Positions 33,472 through 45,881 of a DNA stretch of 64,000 nt are shown piece by piece. Each line of letters begins with the position of its first letter. Within the stretch, counting starts at the first letter, position 1. Origin of the DNA: Silene latifolia (lineage: Eukaryota; Streptophyta; Magnoliopsida; Caryophyllales; Caryophyllaceae). The DNA lies in the NCBI RefSeq assembly GCF_048544455.1, contig NC_133536.1, forward strand, positions 198,775,325 through 198,839,324, given 5' to 3'. The position numbers and the translations under genes are program-made. Under the pieces are notes generated by a model. That model worked only from the letters and a program-made list of their open reading frames with translations. It did not search any database and had not been told where the DNA came from.

Positions 33472-35981
33472 ATGTCTGATACTACTTACGATATGATTAA
33501 GGATATAACCCAAGTTAAAGAATCATGGCGTATCCAGGGACGTATAATGTACTCCTGGGAGCAAGGTTGGGGAGATTTCGATTTCATAATCATGGACTCA
33601 AAGGTAATGCAAGTTATAATTATCAACTATTAATATGCATGTATCATTCATATTTACTAAATCAATTATCTCAAGAACTATTGTTAACATGTATAAATTT
33701 ACAGTACCAAAAATTCAAGCCACGATAGCCAAGAGACTATTCTTCAAATACAAGTCTTTGGTCGAGATGGTGACCTTCGTTTCATCACCAATTTCAGTGT
33801 CAGCCAAAACACAGGGGAATATCGAATAACCAAACATCCATATAAAATAGTTTTTACTGCAAAAACTATTTTTAGTCCCACCAGTGATGTCGTTATTCCC
33901 GATCGTCCCATTCAGTTTGCATCATTCAATGATATATTACTCAATAATCTCGATCCAAGATACTTAGTTGGTATGTTTATTCTTCATCAATTTATAGAAT
34001 ATATATCAGAAAATTTCACAAGTCATAATCTAACCATATATATGTTGCCACAGATATTATTGGTGAACTTCATGCTAAAGGTCCAATAGAGAATACTTCA
34101 AAAGATAAGCGTACTATGCTAATTGAATTAATTGACTGCGAGTATGTACTTTTTAACTTTTAATCTTCTATAAGAGTTGTTAATAAATTATTTACTCGAA
34201 AATTATTAACGAATTCTGTTACAGGGGTCAAAAACTGATTCTAACACTTTGGGAAAAATTAGCTGACCAGATGGCAAGCTCCACAACAGAGTTTGACAAA
34301 TCTGAACACCGTCCCATTGTTATAATCCGATATGCCAAGATAAAAACTTTTCAAGGTACTTCGTTTTTTTTTTCAAACTTAGCGTGTATATGGATTTTAG
34401 CATTAAAAATACCTTTGTACTAACACTCATTGTCGATGCAGATTCAAGCGTATCTAATTCACTTTGTTCGAAGATATTATTGGATGCTGAAATACCCGAA
34501 GTTCGCAATTTCATAAAAAGGTTCTCATCTAAATATACTTTTTTTCACTAAAATCGTATTAATAACAACATATCATAACTAAGATATATCATGCTTACCG
34601 AATTTCCAGAAAGATAGAAGTTGGTCTGAAACCTTCATCTTCGAGCTCAACAATTCTTACAAGCTACTGTGAATCAGTCGTTAATGAACTTCTAGATTTA
34701 CCTACTAGACGGACAATTAATGAAATTAGAGAGATCCAAGAGGTATATCAAATAACTATTTAACATAACCAAGTTTGTATTACTAAAAACAATAATAACT
34801 TTTTGGATACACTAATTCTGTTTTGTGTAGGAGGGATTTTTTGTTACCTTGGCCACCATAACAGCAATTGACACAGAATTTAGGTGGTACATTGAGTGCT
34901 GCAAAAAATGTAAATCGAAAGTGGAGTTAGATGAAAAAGAGAAATGGTTATGTACTGGCAAATGTGAAGGATATGCTAAATATGTCATTCTCAGGTGCGT
35001 TACATTTGAGACCTGAAGTAAGTTATTTATTTTATTCATATTCTACTCTACGCACACTCCTAAACAACTCCTTATGTAGGTATAAAGTCAGAGTCAAAGT
35101 TGCCGATCATACCGGAAATGCAACCTTCATACTATTTGATACTCAAGCTACTGATTTGATCAAGCAATCAGCAAAGCAAATACGAGATAACCAACTTAAG
35201 GTATGAATCATACCTAATCTTTTATACTTTAACAATACTCAAATAAACAAGAATTACTTTGTTTCTGTTATAATCAATCTGATTATATGTATTCCAAACA
35301 CAATCCAAATAAGCAATACGGCTCATGCACAAAACATCATAGCATTAATTAATGAGTGAGGTTTCTACACTTATCATTAACATTCTCTAATGACAGCAAG
35401 GGGATCCGAATGCATATCCAAGTGAACTTGATGTACTGCTTAACAGAAAATTCATATTCAAAGTCAAGGTTGATGAAAAGTATAACCTACACAAAGGATG
35501 GAAATCATATGGTGTCAATAAACTTTCTGAGGACAAGGATCTAATCCTGAAATACCTCGAAACCTGCACAACAACACAGGTTTGTATATGCTCTAAGAGT
35601 CGTTGATACTTTACTTTGAAACAAGTTAAAAATTTAACGCATATTTGACAATGTAAATACGACAGAAAGACTGCTTGGAAGTGGATTCTCGAGAAGAGAG
35701 AGAAGAGAGTGTAGTTCAGAATACTGAAGGAAAGGTGATATTTCATTTTCAATTCAAATTAGAATGAGTAATTTAAATAAATAGGATATCTATTCGATTT
35801 ATTCTAATCAGCATTTATGTCTCAGGTGACAATCCAAAATACTGTTGAGGATGAGTCCGTCACGAGCTCAGAGAACATCACTCCGACAAAGCGTTCTCTA
35901 GATGCATATGAATTTGAAGATGATGCACAGTTAAGCACCACAAAGAAACATGCTCCAGAGTGCATCGCAAAGTCAACTTAG
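33472..35981 (+). pseudogene. Helitron-borne RPA70-like single-strand DNA-binding protein (frameshifted)
   Basis: About eleven exons with GT/AG borders. It starts MSDTTYDMIKDITQVKESWR and continues with OB-fold segments (NFSVSQNTGEYRITKHPYKI, IIRYAKIKTFQ, EIREIQE), a zinc-binding block CCKKCKSKVELDEKEKWLC plus GKCEG, then YKVRVKVADHTGNATFILFD, and ends at TAG 35,979-35,981. The layout matches the RPA1/RPA70-like proteins that plant Helitrons carry, thought to bind the single strand made during rolling-circle transposition. In exon 2 the family-like reading KIQATIAKRLFFKYKSLVE passes into DGDLRF only after a one-base shift near 33,768, and the exon 1-2 phase also fits poorly. I therefore call it broken, though alternative splicing could explain part of this. 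Confidence 0.7.
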
Positions 35982-37500
35982 ACCTATTTCGACAGATATT
36001 ATGACTTATTTTAGTCATCTACTTTCACAATTTACAGAATTTGTCAAACACTTACGATATTATTTTGGTTTGGTTTTGATACACTTGTGAGAATAAAGTT
36101 TCTATTCTTATGCTTAATTTAACAAAGTTGCTATTATGTTTAATACTCTGCTACCACTAATTAGTTATATTAGTTTACCTTTATCGCCTTCCAATCCATC
36201 CCTAGCGTTAGTATGCCAACCCACGTACTGAATATAATAAAGAAGGTGAACTGCATATAAAAAGAAAGTCACACAATCAGACAATCAGACGGTAAATAAG
36301 CAAACCATTTGTTGTACTTAAAAGTTATACTGACAACACAAAAATTTCAAGCTCAAACTTCATTATAATCAGTATCTGCAATGAGTATCTCAATTAACTA
36401 TAGTCAATGAGTAACTCAAATAATTATAGTCACCGCAATAACTATTACCTTTTCCAAATGTTAGACCCATCCCAATAAATAATCTTTACCAAACCAGGTA
36501 CTCCATATATGAAGCAAGCTGCAGTTAAGTCAGTCACACAATCAGACTAGAAACAACCCAAAACAAACAAATTGTTTAGAAATTAAAATAAAGTGTATAA
36601 TATTGTGTGTGTAGCTTGCTTCTCATCTCAATTAAACAGTAAGTCATACTAACAAATGACACCGCGAAAAACTTAAAATCTAAGACCTCATCGTAAGGTA
36701 TCTGCAACAAGTATCTACAATGAATATCTACAATGAATATGATAATATTCATTCTGCAATAATTATGGTCACAATATATTTAAAACTGTAATTTTATTTC
36801 TCAAATCCTCAGATTTGAGTTGATACCATAAATGACTCTTCCTTACAATATTCTATAGATATTATTACACCCATAATCTTTTATATTACACCCATAATCT
36901 TTTAATATCTCTTCACATAATATAATTGATCTTTTTACTGCATATATTTACCAAACATCACAACTTGAATCCGCCATCCTCACCTGCCTCAACTACAAAG
37001 TGTAATTTACATCTACTTACACTATTAGAAAAATGGAACCACAACATTCTAAAGTTTCAAGACAAATCAGACGATCAATACGAAATACAAAGCGCCAAAA
37101 ATGAACTACACTTGATAATCAAGGTACTTTCAACAACACTCCTTTCTATGTACATATTTATATAGATAATAGATAATTACGCAATGATATTGAACAAACT
37201 TTTTACAATATACTGAAAAAAACGCAATCACCATTTGTAATAATGCTTCTTTACCAACTTTGCGAACTCCAACAAAGATTTAGAACCCCATTTTGTGACA
37301 TCTCCAACGGTTTGAGAGGTAAGATCTATGATATATAAAATTCTTACTATTTATTACTATGAGTATTGACCTTTTTGCAAATCAACAAAAAACACATTCG
37401 AACAAGGGGTGTTCATCCTCCAACACCATCAAGAATGAGTAGTCTCGACACACATCCAACTCCATTAGGACATATTTCCAACAGTTAGTACAAATTAAAA
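35982..37500 (+). other. Spacer between RPA-like and Rep genes in the Helitron
   Basis: AT-rich. ACCCATAATCTTTTATATTAC is repeated at 36,869-36,905, and ATATCTACAATGAATAT at 36,722-36,740. Short exon-like pieces (TLRTPTK at about 37,258) hint that the 5' exons of the Rep gene begin at its right edge. No complete gene seen. Confidence 0.4.
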
Positions 37501-38760
37501 CTACGTTGATCATATTTTCACACTTTTGTCTAACCGATAATCACATTATTTGCAAATCTACAGTTAGTACAATTAACATCAACTCTGCTACTGACGGTTG
37601 CGCTTCACCAACTTTAAGAAGACTACAAACACCTCAAAGTCCATTGACCGACATTTCCAATGGTGAGTCACATTCTTACGATTTATTGCGATAGTAAAGT
37701 TTAGGAGATATAAAATACATAATTCTAAATGCATTCCACTCCATTTTGAAAAAAACTAGGGCAATGCAGCAGGCAGTTAACTATCATTGAAAGAATTCCA
37801 GGAGAATTAACAACAACTCATACTGGAACACAATTGAATTTCAGTAAATCAACTTTAGTGGAAAGAAGTCCATCTTTTACACCAGGGAAGTATACAATTC
37901 AAAACAATAAAGTTATTCAAAGTTTAGCAAAAAACATTCCTAATTCATGTGAATTTACTTGTGAATCAACTGCCGTGGGTAGAAGCTCACCTTTCACATC
38001 TGGAAAGTATACGGTTCAGAACAGACACATTGTTCAGACTCTAGCAAAAAACCTTGCTAATTCATGTGATTTCACAGTTACCAACTCAAGTAAGACTCAC
38101 CTCTCCTATCACATTTTGTATTATTTTTCAGCATTTTGTTAATGTTACGGAACATATATACATTCCTCACATATAACTCTCTTTCTGAATAGGTACCCAA
38201 TTCATAAATTCACAAGAGTATGGATGTAGAACGACATACGAAAGAGGTATTACAACCTACATTTGACGCGAAAAATGGAGACTTTACACTACTGAATTGT
38301 TCAAATGTGTCACTAAAATGAATTGTCTAACTAAAAATGCGTCAGGTGAAAGTAGTCATAATCGAGACACCGATACAAGAAATGTTTCCACTGATATTTT
38401 GCACTCCAACAGTGACAACGAAGGTAATAACCCTAAAATATTTGCTTTGTAACTTTAGCAATTTCATAAATAGCAACCACATAGTACATTTATTAATATA
38501 TGTAAAGTTGTAACCAGAATGCGAATATGAGAACGATGATGATGGGGATTCAGACAAAGGTGATTGAAAATATGTTACATCTCTTAAAGTTTTAAATTAA
38601 TAATTCGTATGCAAAACATACATATTTACTGACTTTTATCTTCTTCATATATGTACTAAAGAGGACTATGACTTATCTGCATTTGGCAAAGGTATTTATA
38701 TTGAACTAAAATTTATCAGCCGTTATGTACTGTTATAGATTTTTGCATTAGAGTATTAAA
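37500..38760 (+). CDS. Small upstream exons of the Helitron Rep gene, with a duplicated block
   Basis: Short exons separated by GT/AG introns. CASPTLRRLQTPQSPLTDIS (about 37,600-37,663) resembles the Ser/Thr-Pro-rich N-terminus of plant Helitron proteins. At 37,834-38,090 an exon holds two imperfect 37-residue repeats (VERSPSFTPGKYTIQNNKVI... and VGRSSPFTSGKYTVQNRHIV..., each ending SLAKN or TLAKN then NSCxFT). Acidic mini-exons follow (NRDTDTRNVSTDILHSNSDN, ECEYENDDDGDSDK, EDYDLSAFGK). Their assignment to the Rep gene is by order and orientation only. Confidence 0.45.
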
Positions 38761-38782
38761 AATTATTACTGTATTCCTAAAG

Positions 38783-41700
38783 ATTATTGGGACATTGGAG
38801 ATCCAACATGGTGTTGTGAATTTTGTGGATCAATGATGTGGTTCGAAGAAAGAGTGCGGAAAGATAGGAAGTCACTTCATCCAAAGTTTTCGTTGTGTTG
38901 CATGAAAGGAAAGGTGAAACTTCCCCGACTCAAAGACCCCCCCACAACGCTGAAAGAGTTGACTACTGTCAAAGATGCCAAAGGAAAACACTTCTTAGAA
39001 AACATTCGAGCATACAACATGATGTTTTCTTTTACATCGATGGGGGAAAGATTGATAGGATCACAACCAAGGGCGTTCCCCCTACTCATTCAGGTTACGG
39101 GGTCAAAATTATCATAGCATAGGGAGTCTTTTGCCACCAGAAGGAAAACCTCCAAAATTCACTCAACTCTACATCTACGACACCGAAGATGAGGTGTCCA
39201 ATAGACAGCGAGCTGTAAGGTAAATATATCCAATATGCCTTCATTTTTCAGTCAGACCCATTATGTATCTAAGACAGACCCATTATCTAAACATTTGCTT
39301 GCGGACACAAAAATTAGATACATAGAGAATTAAATATTTAGTTAGTATAACTGGTCGTAAATTGTTTGCATTCGGTTTATGAAATTAATATATTTATAAT
39401 TATTTTCACTAACACTATTGTCAAATGACATTTTTTTCTTCAGCCCAAATAATCCAGATGCATTTGACAGTGATATAATCGCCCTATTGAAGCACATGTT
39501 AGACAGTCACAACGAACTCACCAAGGCATTTAGAATGGCCAGAGACCGTTTTTCCGAGAATAATAGCCAAGACTTAAAATTGAGACTGATTGGAAGAAGG
39601 GCAAAAGATGGAAGGACATACAATCTTCCGACTGCATCTGAAGTGGCAGCTCTTATTGTTGGAGATATTGGGTGTGGAGTTGATGAGAGAGATATAGTTG
39701 TTCAGAGACAGTCAGGTTTGTTGCAGAGAATAAATGAGTTGCATCCGTCTTATCTTGCACTCCAATACCCCTTGCTCTTTCCATATGGTGAGGACGGATA
39801 CAGTACTGATATTCAACATGCAGACTCAACAGAAGTCCCACCAGAAGACTCACATGAAAAACCTGATGATTCAGAAGGAAATCCAAAAAAACGTGTCAGA
39901 CTCACCATGCGCGAGTTCTTTGCCTTCAGAATTATGGAAAGAAAAGGTGAAAATTCCATTTTGTTGATAGCGCGAAGATTGTTCCAACAATTTTTAGTTG
40001 ATGCTTACACGATGATCGAAACAGAGAGGCTAAATTTCATACGCCGCAATCAAAAACTTCTACGTGCAGATAAATATATAACCTTGAAAGAAGCTCTTGC
40101 TCGAGGAATTACAAATATTTCAGCGATAGGAAGACGTATATTTTTACCTTCGTCATTCACTGGCTCAGCTAGATACATGACCCAAAACTACCAAGATGCC
40201 ATGGCTACTTGCAAGGAGTTTGGGTTCCCTGATTTATTTATAACATTCACTTGCAACCCAAAATGGCCAGAGATCACTAGATTTGTTAAAAGGATAGGTG
40301 TCCGAGCAGAGGACAGACCGGATATCCTATGCAGAGTGTTCAAGATAAAGTTGGATCAATTGATAAGAGATTTGAAACATAAAAAGCTATTTGGGAAAGT
40401 TCAAGCAGGTTAGTCGATCTTTGTAATTGATTTTGTTTGCAGTTATCTATTGCTTCAAAATCATCATTTTTGTGCTATAATTCTCATATTTATAAGATAA
40501 TTAACTAAAGGGCGTAACTTTTTATGCAGTTATGTACACGATAGAGTTTCAAAAACGCGGCTTACCGCATGCGCACATACTGCTCTTCTTGCATCGAGAT
40601 TATAAGTTCCCAAATCCGGAGTCCATTGATAAAATCATTTCAGCCGAGATACCGGACAAAGATAAAAATCCGCGGTTATATGATGTTGTTAAGGAATTGA
40701 TGATGCATGGACCTTGCGGCAGAGCTAAGCTTGATGCCCCTTGCACTGAAAATGGCAAGTGCTTGAAGCACTTTCCAAAACCGTTCAATCCCAACACCAC
40801 GGTTGACGAAGAAGGATATCCGTTGTACAGAAGAAGAAATAATGGCGCAAAGGTTAAAAAGGGGGATGTTGAACTTGACAATAGATATGTCATCCCGTAC
40901 AATCCGAAGTTGCTCTTGAAATACCACGCACACATTAATGTGGAATGGTGCAATCAATCAAACTCCATCAAGTATTTGTTTAAATATATAAATAAGGGTA
41001 ATGATCGTGTTACTGCGGCAGTCTCCGCTCCTAACCCCGACGATGTGGATGAAATAAAAATGTACTATAATTGTCGATATATTTCAGCGTGTGAAGCGGC
41101 TTGGAGGATTTTTGGGTTCGATATACACTATAGAACACCGTCAGTTCAGCGGTTAAATTTCCACCTTCCAGGTGAACAAAGCATTGTGTACAATGAGGAA
41201 GACTCGCTTGATGTTTTACTTGAGAAGCGTTCTGTTGACGAGTCAATGTTTGCATCTTGGATGGAGTGCAACAAGAAATACGATGAAGCTAAGACATTGA
41301 CATATGCTGATTTCCCCAAAAAATTTGTTTGGAAAGCGGATTCACGTGAATGGAAACCGCGACGAAAAGGTTTTTCTATTGGTCGAGTATATCACGCTTC
41401 TCCTGGATCTGGTGAACGTTATTATTTGAGGACTCTACTAAACCATGTGAAAGGTCCTACATGTTATGAAGATATTCTGAGAGTTGACGGTGAACCATGC
41501 AAAACTTTCAAAGATGCTTGCTACTTACGTGGTTTACTGGACGATGATAAAGAGTACATTGACGGAATAAAAGAGGCAAGTCGATGGGGAACAGCTACTT
41601 ATTTACGGAGCCTCTTTGTGATGCTCTTAACTTCGGGAAGTGTATCAAGACCAGAAGAAGTGTGGGACAAAACATGGCGCTTCTTATCTGATGACATTTT

Positions 41701-43512
41701 ATACAAGCAACGACGGTTTTTTCAAATTCCAGGTTATATATTTATATTTATTTATTTTTCCTGATCCTTCTCTCACACGTTTTTTTTTTACTTAGTAATG
41801 TTGAACATCTGTTAAAATGTTAAAATATTTTACTGTTGCCTTCAGGTTTGCAACTTAGCGAGGATGATATCAAAAACTACACTTTAATCGAAATTGAGAC
41901 ATTACTACAACGAAACGGTAGTAGTCTAAAGAAGTTCCCTTCCATGGTTGTGCCAGACGAGGTTCTCACAAGAGATAATGGTAACAGGCTACTGGCAGAA
42001 GAGCTACGCTATGACAAGAAATCTTTAGCAGAAGAGCACACCAAACTCCTTCCCCGCTTGACAGATGAGCAAAGAATGGTCTATGATACCATTATGACGG
42101 CAGTGGATAAGGACCAAGGTGGTATCTTCTTCGTCTATGGACATGGTGGAACCGGTAAAACTTTCTTATGGAAGACCTTATGTACGTCTATTCGCTCCAG
42201 AGGTGAGATTGTTCTTCCGGTAGCATTAAGTGGGATTGCAGCTTTGTTGCTGCCCGGTGGTAAAACAGCACATTCTACGTTCAGCATACCCCTAAATGTT
42301 AATGAAGACTCCACTTGCAGTCGCATCACACCGGATTCGGATTTAACAGGACTCCTTATTAAGACCAAACTTATAATTTGGGATGAAGCTCCGATGACAA
42401 ACAAATTTTGTGTTGAAGCTTTGGACAGAAGTTTAAGGGATGTTATGCGCTTTCACAATCCTATGTGTGCAGACCAACCATTTGGAGGTAAGGTGGTAGT
42501 ATTTGGGGGCGACTTCCGGCAGATTCTGCCTGTTATACCGAAAGGGAGTAGACAAGATATTGCACATTCTGCACTGAACTCCTCTTATCTATGGCATTCA
42601 TGCAAGGTTTTGAGGCTCACAAAAAACATGAGACTTCAATCAGGGAGCTCGAGTTCATCCGCAAATGAGATCAGAGAGTTTTCAGATTGGATATTGAAAA
42701 TCGGGGATGGTGAGGCAGGGGAATCTAATGATGGTGAAGCCACTATAACAATTGAAGATGACCTCCTGATAAAGGAAGCAGACAATCCTATAGAGGCCAT
42801 TGTGGAAAACACTTATCCATCTATCCATGAGAATATGTGGAATGCCGATTATTTTCAAGAGAGGGCGATTCTAGCTCCTACTAATGAGATAGTTTCCAAG
42901 GTTAACGATTATGTCCTATCACAGATGGAAGGAGATGGGAAAGTGTACTTGAGTTCAGATAGTATAAGCAAAGCAGAGGGGTACGCGAGTCATCAAGAGG
43001 AATTATATTCAACTGAGTTCTTGAATTCAATCAGATGCTCTGGTCTTCCTAACCACGAGATTACGTTAAAGATTGCCGTACCTATCATGCTTATGCGAAA
43101 CCTTGACCAGTCTGCTGGTCTTTGCAATGGTACCAGATTAGTGGTCACCCAACTCGGAAACCACATAATTGAAGCCAGCATTATATCAGGCACAAACATA
43201 GGTCACAAGGTTTTCATTCCCCGTATGAGTTTAAGCCCATCCGACTCAAGTTCACTACCCGTAAAGTTTCAGCGAAGGCAGTTCCCAGTAATGGTTTGCT
43301 ATGCAATGACTATCAACAAAAGCCAAGGACAATCTCTTTCACATGTTGGTTTGTATCTTCCAAGACCGGTATTTAGTCATGGTCAACTATATGTTGCTGT
43401 CTCGAGGGTCACAAGCAAAAAGGGGCTAAAGATTCTAATATGCGACCACGATCGTCGTATTCTCAACACTACAGAAAACGTAGTATACAAAGAAGTTTTT
43501 GAGAATTTATAG
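38783..43512 (+). CDS. Helitron Rep-helicase gene (frameshifts in the first main exon)
   Basis: Four large exons: 38,783-39,219, 39,444-40,408, 40,530-41,732 and 41,846-43,512, all with GT/AG borders. They encode, in order, the Cys-rich N-terminal Helitron domain ([32 protein letters not shown]), the HUH replication initiator and a PIF1-family helicase. The protein nicks and joins single strands and unwinds DNA during rolling-circle transposition. In the first exon the expected readings after TSMG and again at [15 protein letters not shown] each need a one-base shift (near 39,045 and 39,100), so the exon has two frameshifts; the other three are open throughout. Confidence 0.8.
39444..41732 (+). 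CDS. Helitron HUH/Y2 replication initiator exons
   Basis: Part of the Rep-helicase gene. Visible motifs: [17 protein letters not shown] (motif 1 of Helitron Rep), [16 protein letters not shown] with the His-x-His metal site (HUH), and [14 protein letters not shown] with the two-tyrosine nickase motif (YLFKY). The exons join in frame across 40,408/40,530 as [10 protein letters not shown]. Both exons are uninterrupted and every expected catalytic residue is present, so loss of function would come from the preceding exon. Confidence 0.85.
41846..43512 (+). CDS. Helitron PIF1-like helicase exon
   Basis: The last exon, 555 codons, joins the previous one as [12 protein letters not shown]. Walker A GHGGTGKT, Walker B LIIWDEAP, motif [16 protein letters not shown] and the C-terminal motifs [19 protein letters not shown] and LYVAVSRV place it in SF1B PIF1/RRM3-type helicases. 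It ends at TAG 43,510-43,512. It is open throughout, about the length usual for Helitron helicase domains. Confidence 0.9.
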
Positions 43513-44860
43513 TATTTATAGTGCCTTTCTTATTTATTTCACCATTATCTTAACTGGATTGTTATTGGCAAAATGGAATTATTTTGGCTTTTTTATATGA
43601 ATTCATTTTAATTTCACCATGTTAATTATTATCTCGAAATTTTGGTCTTATAGATAATAACAGAAACATAGAAACGAATTGAATCAATGTCATGCAAGTA
43701 ACATGGATAAACAGATTAAAATTGTTTTCTAAAATTTTTATAAGTATTGAGTTTATTATGTTCATACCTTTATTTGTGCTTATTACATCATTTCCGCAGT
43801 ATAAATTTCTGCTACAATGCCTTTAACCGAGTCCATCTAAAAAGGATGTGCAAATCCCGCAAATACGAGAAAAAACGCATGCATCAAATCTCCTTAGCAA
43901 TCGATACGATCTAAACCGAATTCAAACACATATTTACATCATTGATTAATGTGATGGATCCATTTGCAGGGAACAATTGCATTATACGAATACAATGACA
44001 TAAAATGAAGGAATTGCTATACGGATTACTTGATGAATGTGTAAAATGAAGGAATTGCTATACGATCTAAACAGAAATCAAACACAATGACTACTCCCCA
44101 TCTTCAATTTGAAGGAAACAAAAAAATGAATACGGATTACTTGATGAATGTGTAAATATTATGACATCAACAAGTACATTACAGAGTAAATTGAGAACGA
44201 CTTATACAATATATTCTTAACATACCTTCTTTCAATTTTCTGGGTTGGATTAGTTCGATCCGGCAACTGCTACATCTACACAAGCAGATACGGTGCAAAT
44301 CGGCGAGGCTACTGATCAACGGATGCGAAATTTGAGCGGGATGAATTAAAGAAGATCGGCCGCGCTTTCCTAATCCTAAATTTGATCAAGGATTCGATAT
44401 TTACACATGCAAACATGCACAGTTGTAATTAGCACCTCTTTAATTAGAATTAAAAGATGGTAATCGAATATCAGGTTGTTTTTGTGTGAATGGAATTTTT
44501 TTTTTTGATGAAATGAGGACTTGGAAGATGAACCTTCTGGAGAAGAGATGTTTAGGATTATTTCATTTTTTTTATTGTTGTTTATAATATGATGACTGTG
44601 ACGATTAAAACATTTATTTACGATTTTCGGATAAGGCTATTATTTTTTTATACTATCTCGATCGGTTTATTTCCTGAATCCGATTTTTTGGCCTCGATTA
44701 TTAATTTTTAAGTATACATATTTTTTGTTGTCCTATTTCACTTATTAATGTATCATATACTTCATACGAATTACAAAATAAACGTAATAGGATACAAAAA
44801 AAAATTATAATTTTATCAAATAATATCTATTCACCAAAATAGATAATGTATTTATACATA
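43513..44860 (+). other. Helitron 3' non-coding region
   Basis: AT-rich with no ORF of interest. GAAGGAATTGCTATACG and GATTACTTGATGAATGTGTAAA are each repeated between 43,995 and 44,160. It leads into the terminal hairpin. Confidence 0.5.
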
Positions 44861-44891
44861 CCCGTGCAATTTTGCACGGGTTCTAACCTAG
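44861..44891 (+). other. Helitron 3' terminal hairpin and CTAG end
   Basis: Perfect 8-bp stem (CCCGTGCA/TGCACGGG) with a 4-base loop, then TTCTAAC and the terminal CTAG. This is the replication stop signal of the element. Confidence 0.85.
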
Positions 44892-44921
44892 TTTAATACC
44901 ATAATTCGGACCATGAATAAC

Positions 44922-45881
44922 TTAAATTTGAGGAATAAAAAATGTCGGTGGGCAAAATGGGGAGCGTGTATCAACGCCTTCATAAAATCGTCGTACTCGA
45001 TCACACTTGATGTAATATACACCCATATCATGTCCTCCAGACTCCTTCACAATTGACCAATAACCGCTATCATCATCCGTGAAATATACACAATTACGTT
45101 GCAAACTTTTGTCATGTGCCACGGAAACAGACATAGAAGAGTTACCACCTACGAACAGCGCCACATCACCCAAATCTTCAACGTCATCCCACTCTTTGTC
45201 TTTAAGATCAAGTTTGAAGACTTCGAAATCGAGTGTTCGATAAACAATGTCATAATTGTAACCAATATCATCTTCATTCCTCACATGTTCCTTGTGTCGT
45301 AATACCATGAGGAGATTACTACCTGATTGTATTAAATATATACTTCCTTCGTCCCGGTCAATTGTTGTCCTTTCGTTTTGTCACAAAGATCAAGGAAAAA
45401 GAAGAGGGCCAATAACTAAATGACAAGTGGAACAAATTGAATGGGAATTATCAAATTACTCATCAAGTTCATTCTTAAAATAGAAAGGACAACAAATGAC
45501 TGAGACACCCAAAAATGAAAAAGGACAACAAATGACCGGGAGAGAGGGAGTACATGTTTTGTACATTCGCAGCCCCTCGAAAATCTCATGGTCACTTGGT
45601 GAATAATCCACTATTATGGTCTCTGGGAGGTTCGAGTTGTAACACTTGTTATTGTTAAGATTAAACATCTTTCGAACGCCATTTGGATTATCATTGGTAT
45701 TTTCAGCAAGCAAAAGCCATGGTAGTGATGTAAGCATAGCCATCCATTGGTGCTTAATTGAGGACGAAGCACAATTCCAGGACTGACAAACCGCAGAAAA
45801 ATTAATAAAATCTTGGAAAGATTCCAACTTGAATACAAGGGCACCAAGAAGATCGAGAGGCAATGTAGACCAATCGGCAGA
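44922..45881 (-). pseudogene. F-box/DUF295 paralogue A, broken by retroelement, MITE and deletion
   Basis: Minus-strand coding resumes at 45,881 with SADWSTLPLDLLGALVFKLE and an otherwise good F-box. The first codons (ATG-TCT-GC) lie 9.7 kb away at 55,573-55,580, beyond the composite retroelement. About 170 residues between LPET and DYSPSDHEIF are deleted. A Stowaway MITE (45,343-45,550) interrupts the region before QSGSNLLMVLRHKEHV. The C-terminal part reads to FFIPQI with GHDMGVYYIKCDRVRRFYEG. It cannot give a normal protein. An ORF starting in the LTR (MKIVKNHPQM...) is read-through, not a real start. Confidence 0.85.
45343..45550. mobile_element. Stowaway MITE within F-box paralogue A
   Basis: Starts CTTCCTTCGTCCCGGTCA and ends GACCGGGAGAGAGGGAG, with TA on both sides; 208 bp. 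It is the uninterrupted relative of the split copy at 27,233. Confidence 0.85.

Larger units (their letters stand above)
32490..44891 (+). mobile_element. Autonomous-type Helitron, 12.4 kb, both termini present
   Basis: The 5' end TCTATATAAAAGTATAATAG at 32,490 follows a host A. The 3' end is the hairpin CCCGTGCAATTTTGCACGGG (44,861-44,880), spacer, then CTAG at 44,888-44,891 before a host T. This is the Helitron rule: 5'-TC, 3' hairpin plus CTRR, insertion between A and T, no TSD. Inside, in order and all on the plus strand, are an RPA70-like gene (33,472-35,981), small exons (37,500-38,760) and the Rep-helicase gene (38,783-43,512). Frameshifts in both genes suggest it is no longer autonomous. 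It inserted just downstream of the F-box copy at 44,922. Confidence 0.85.
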
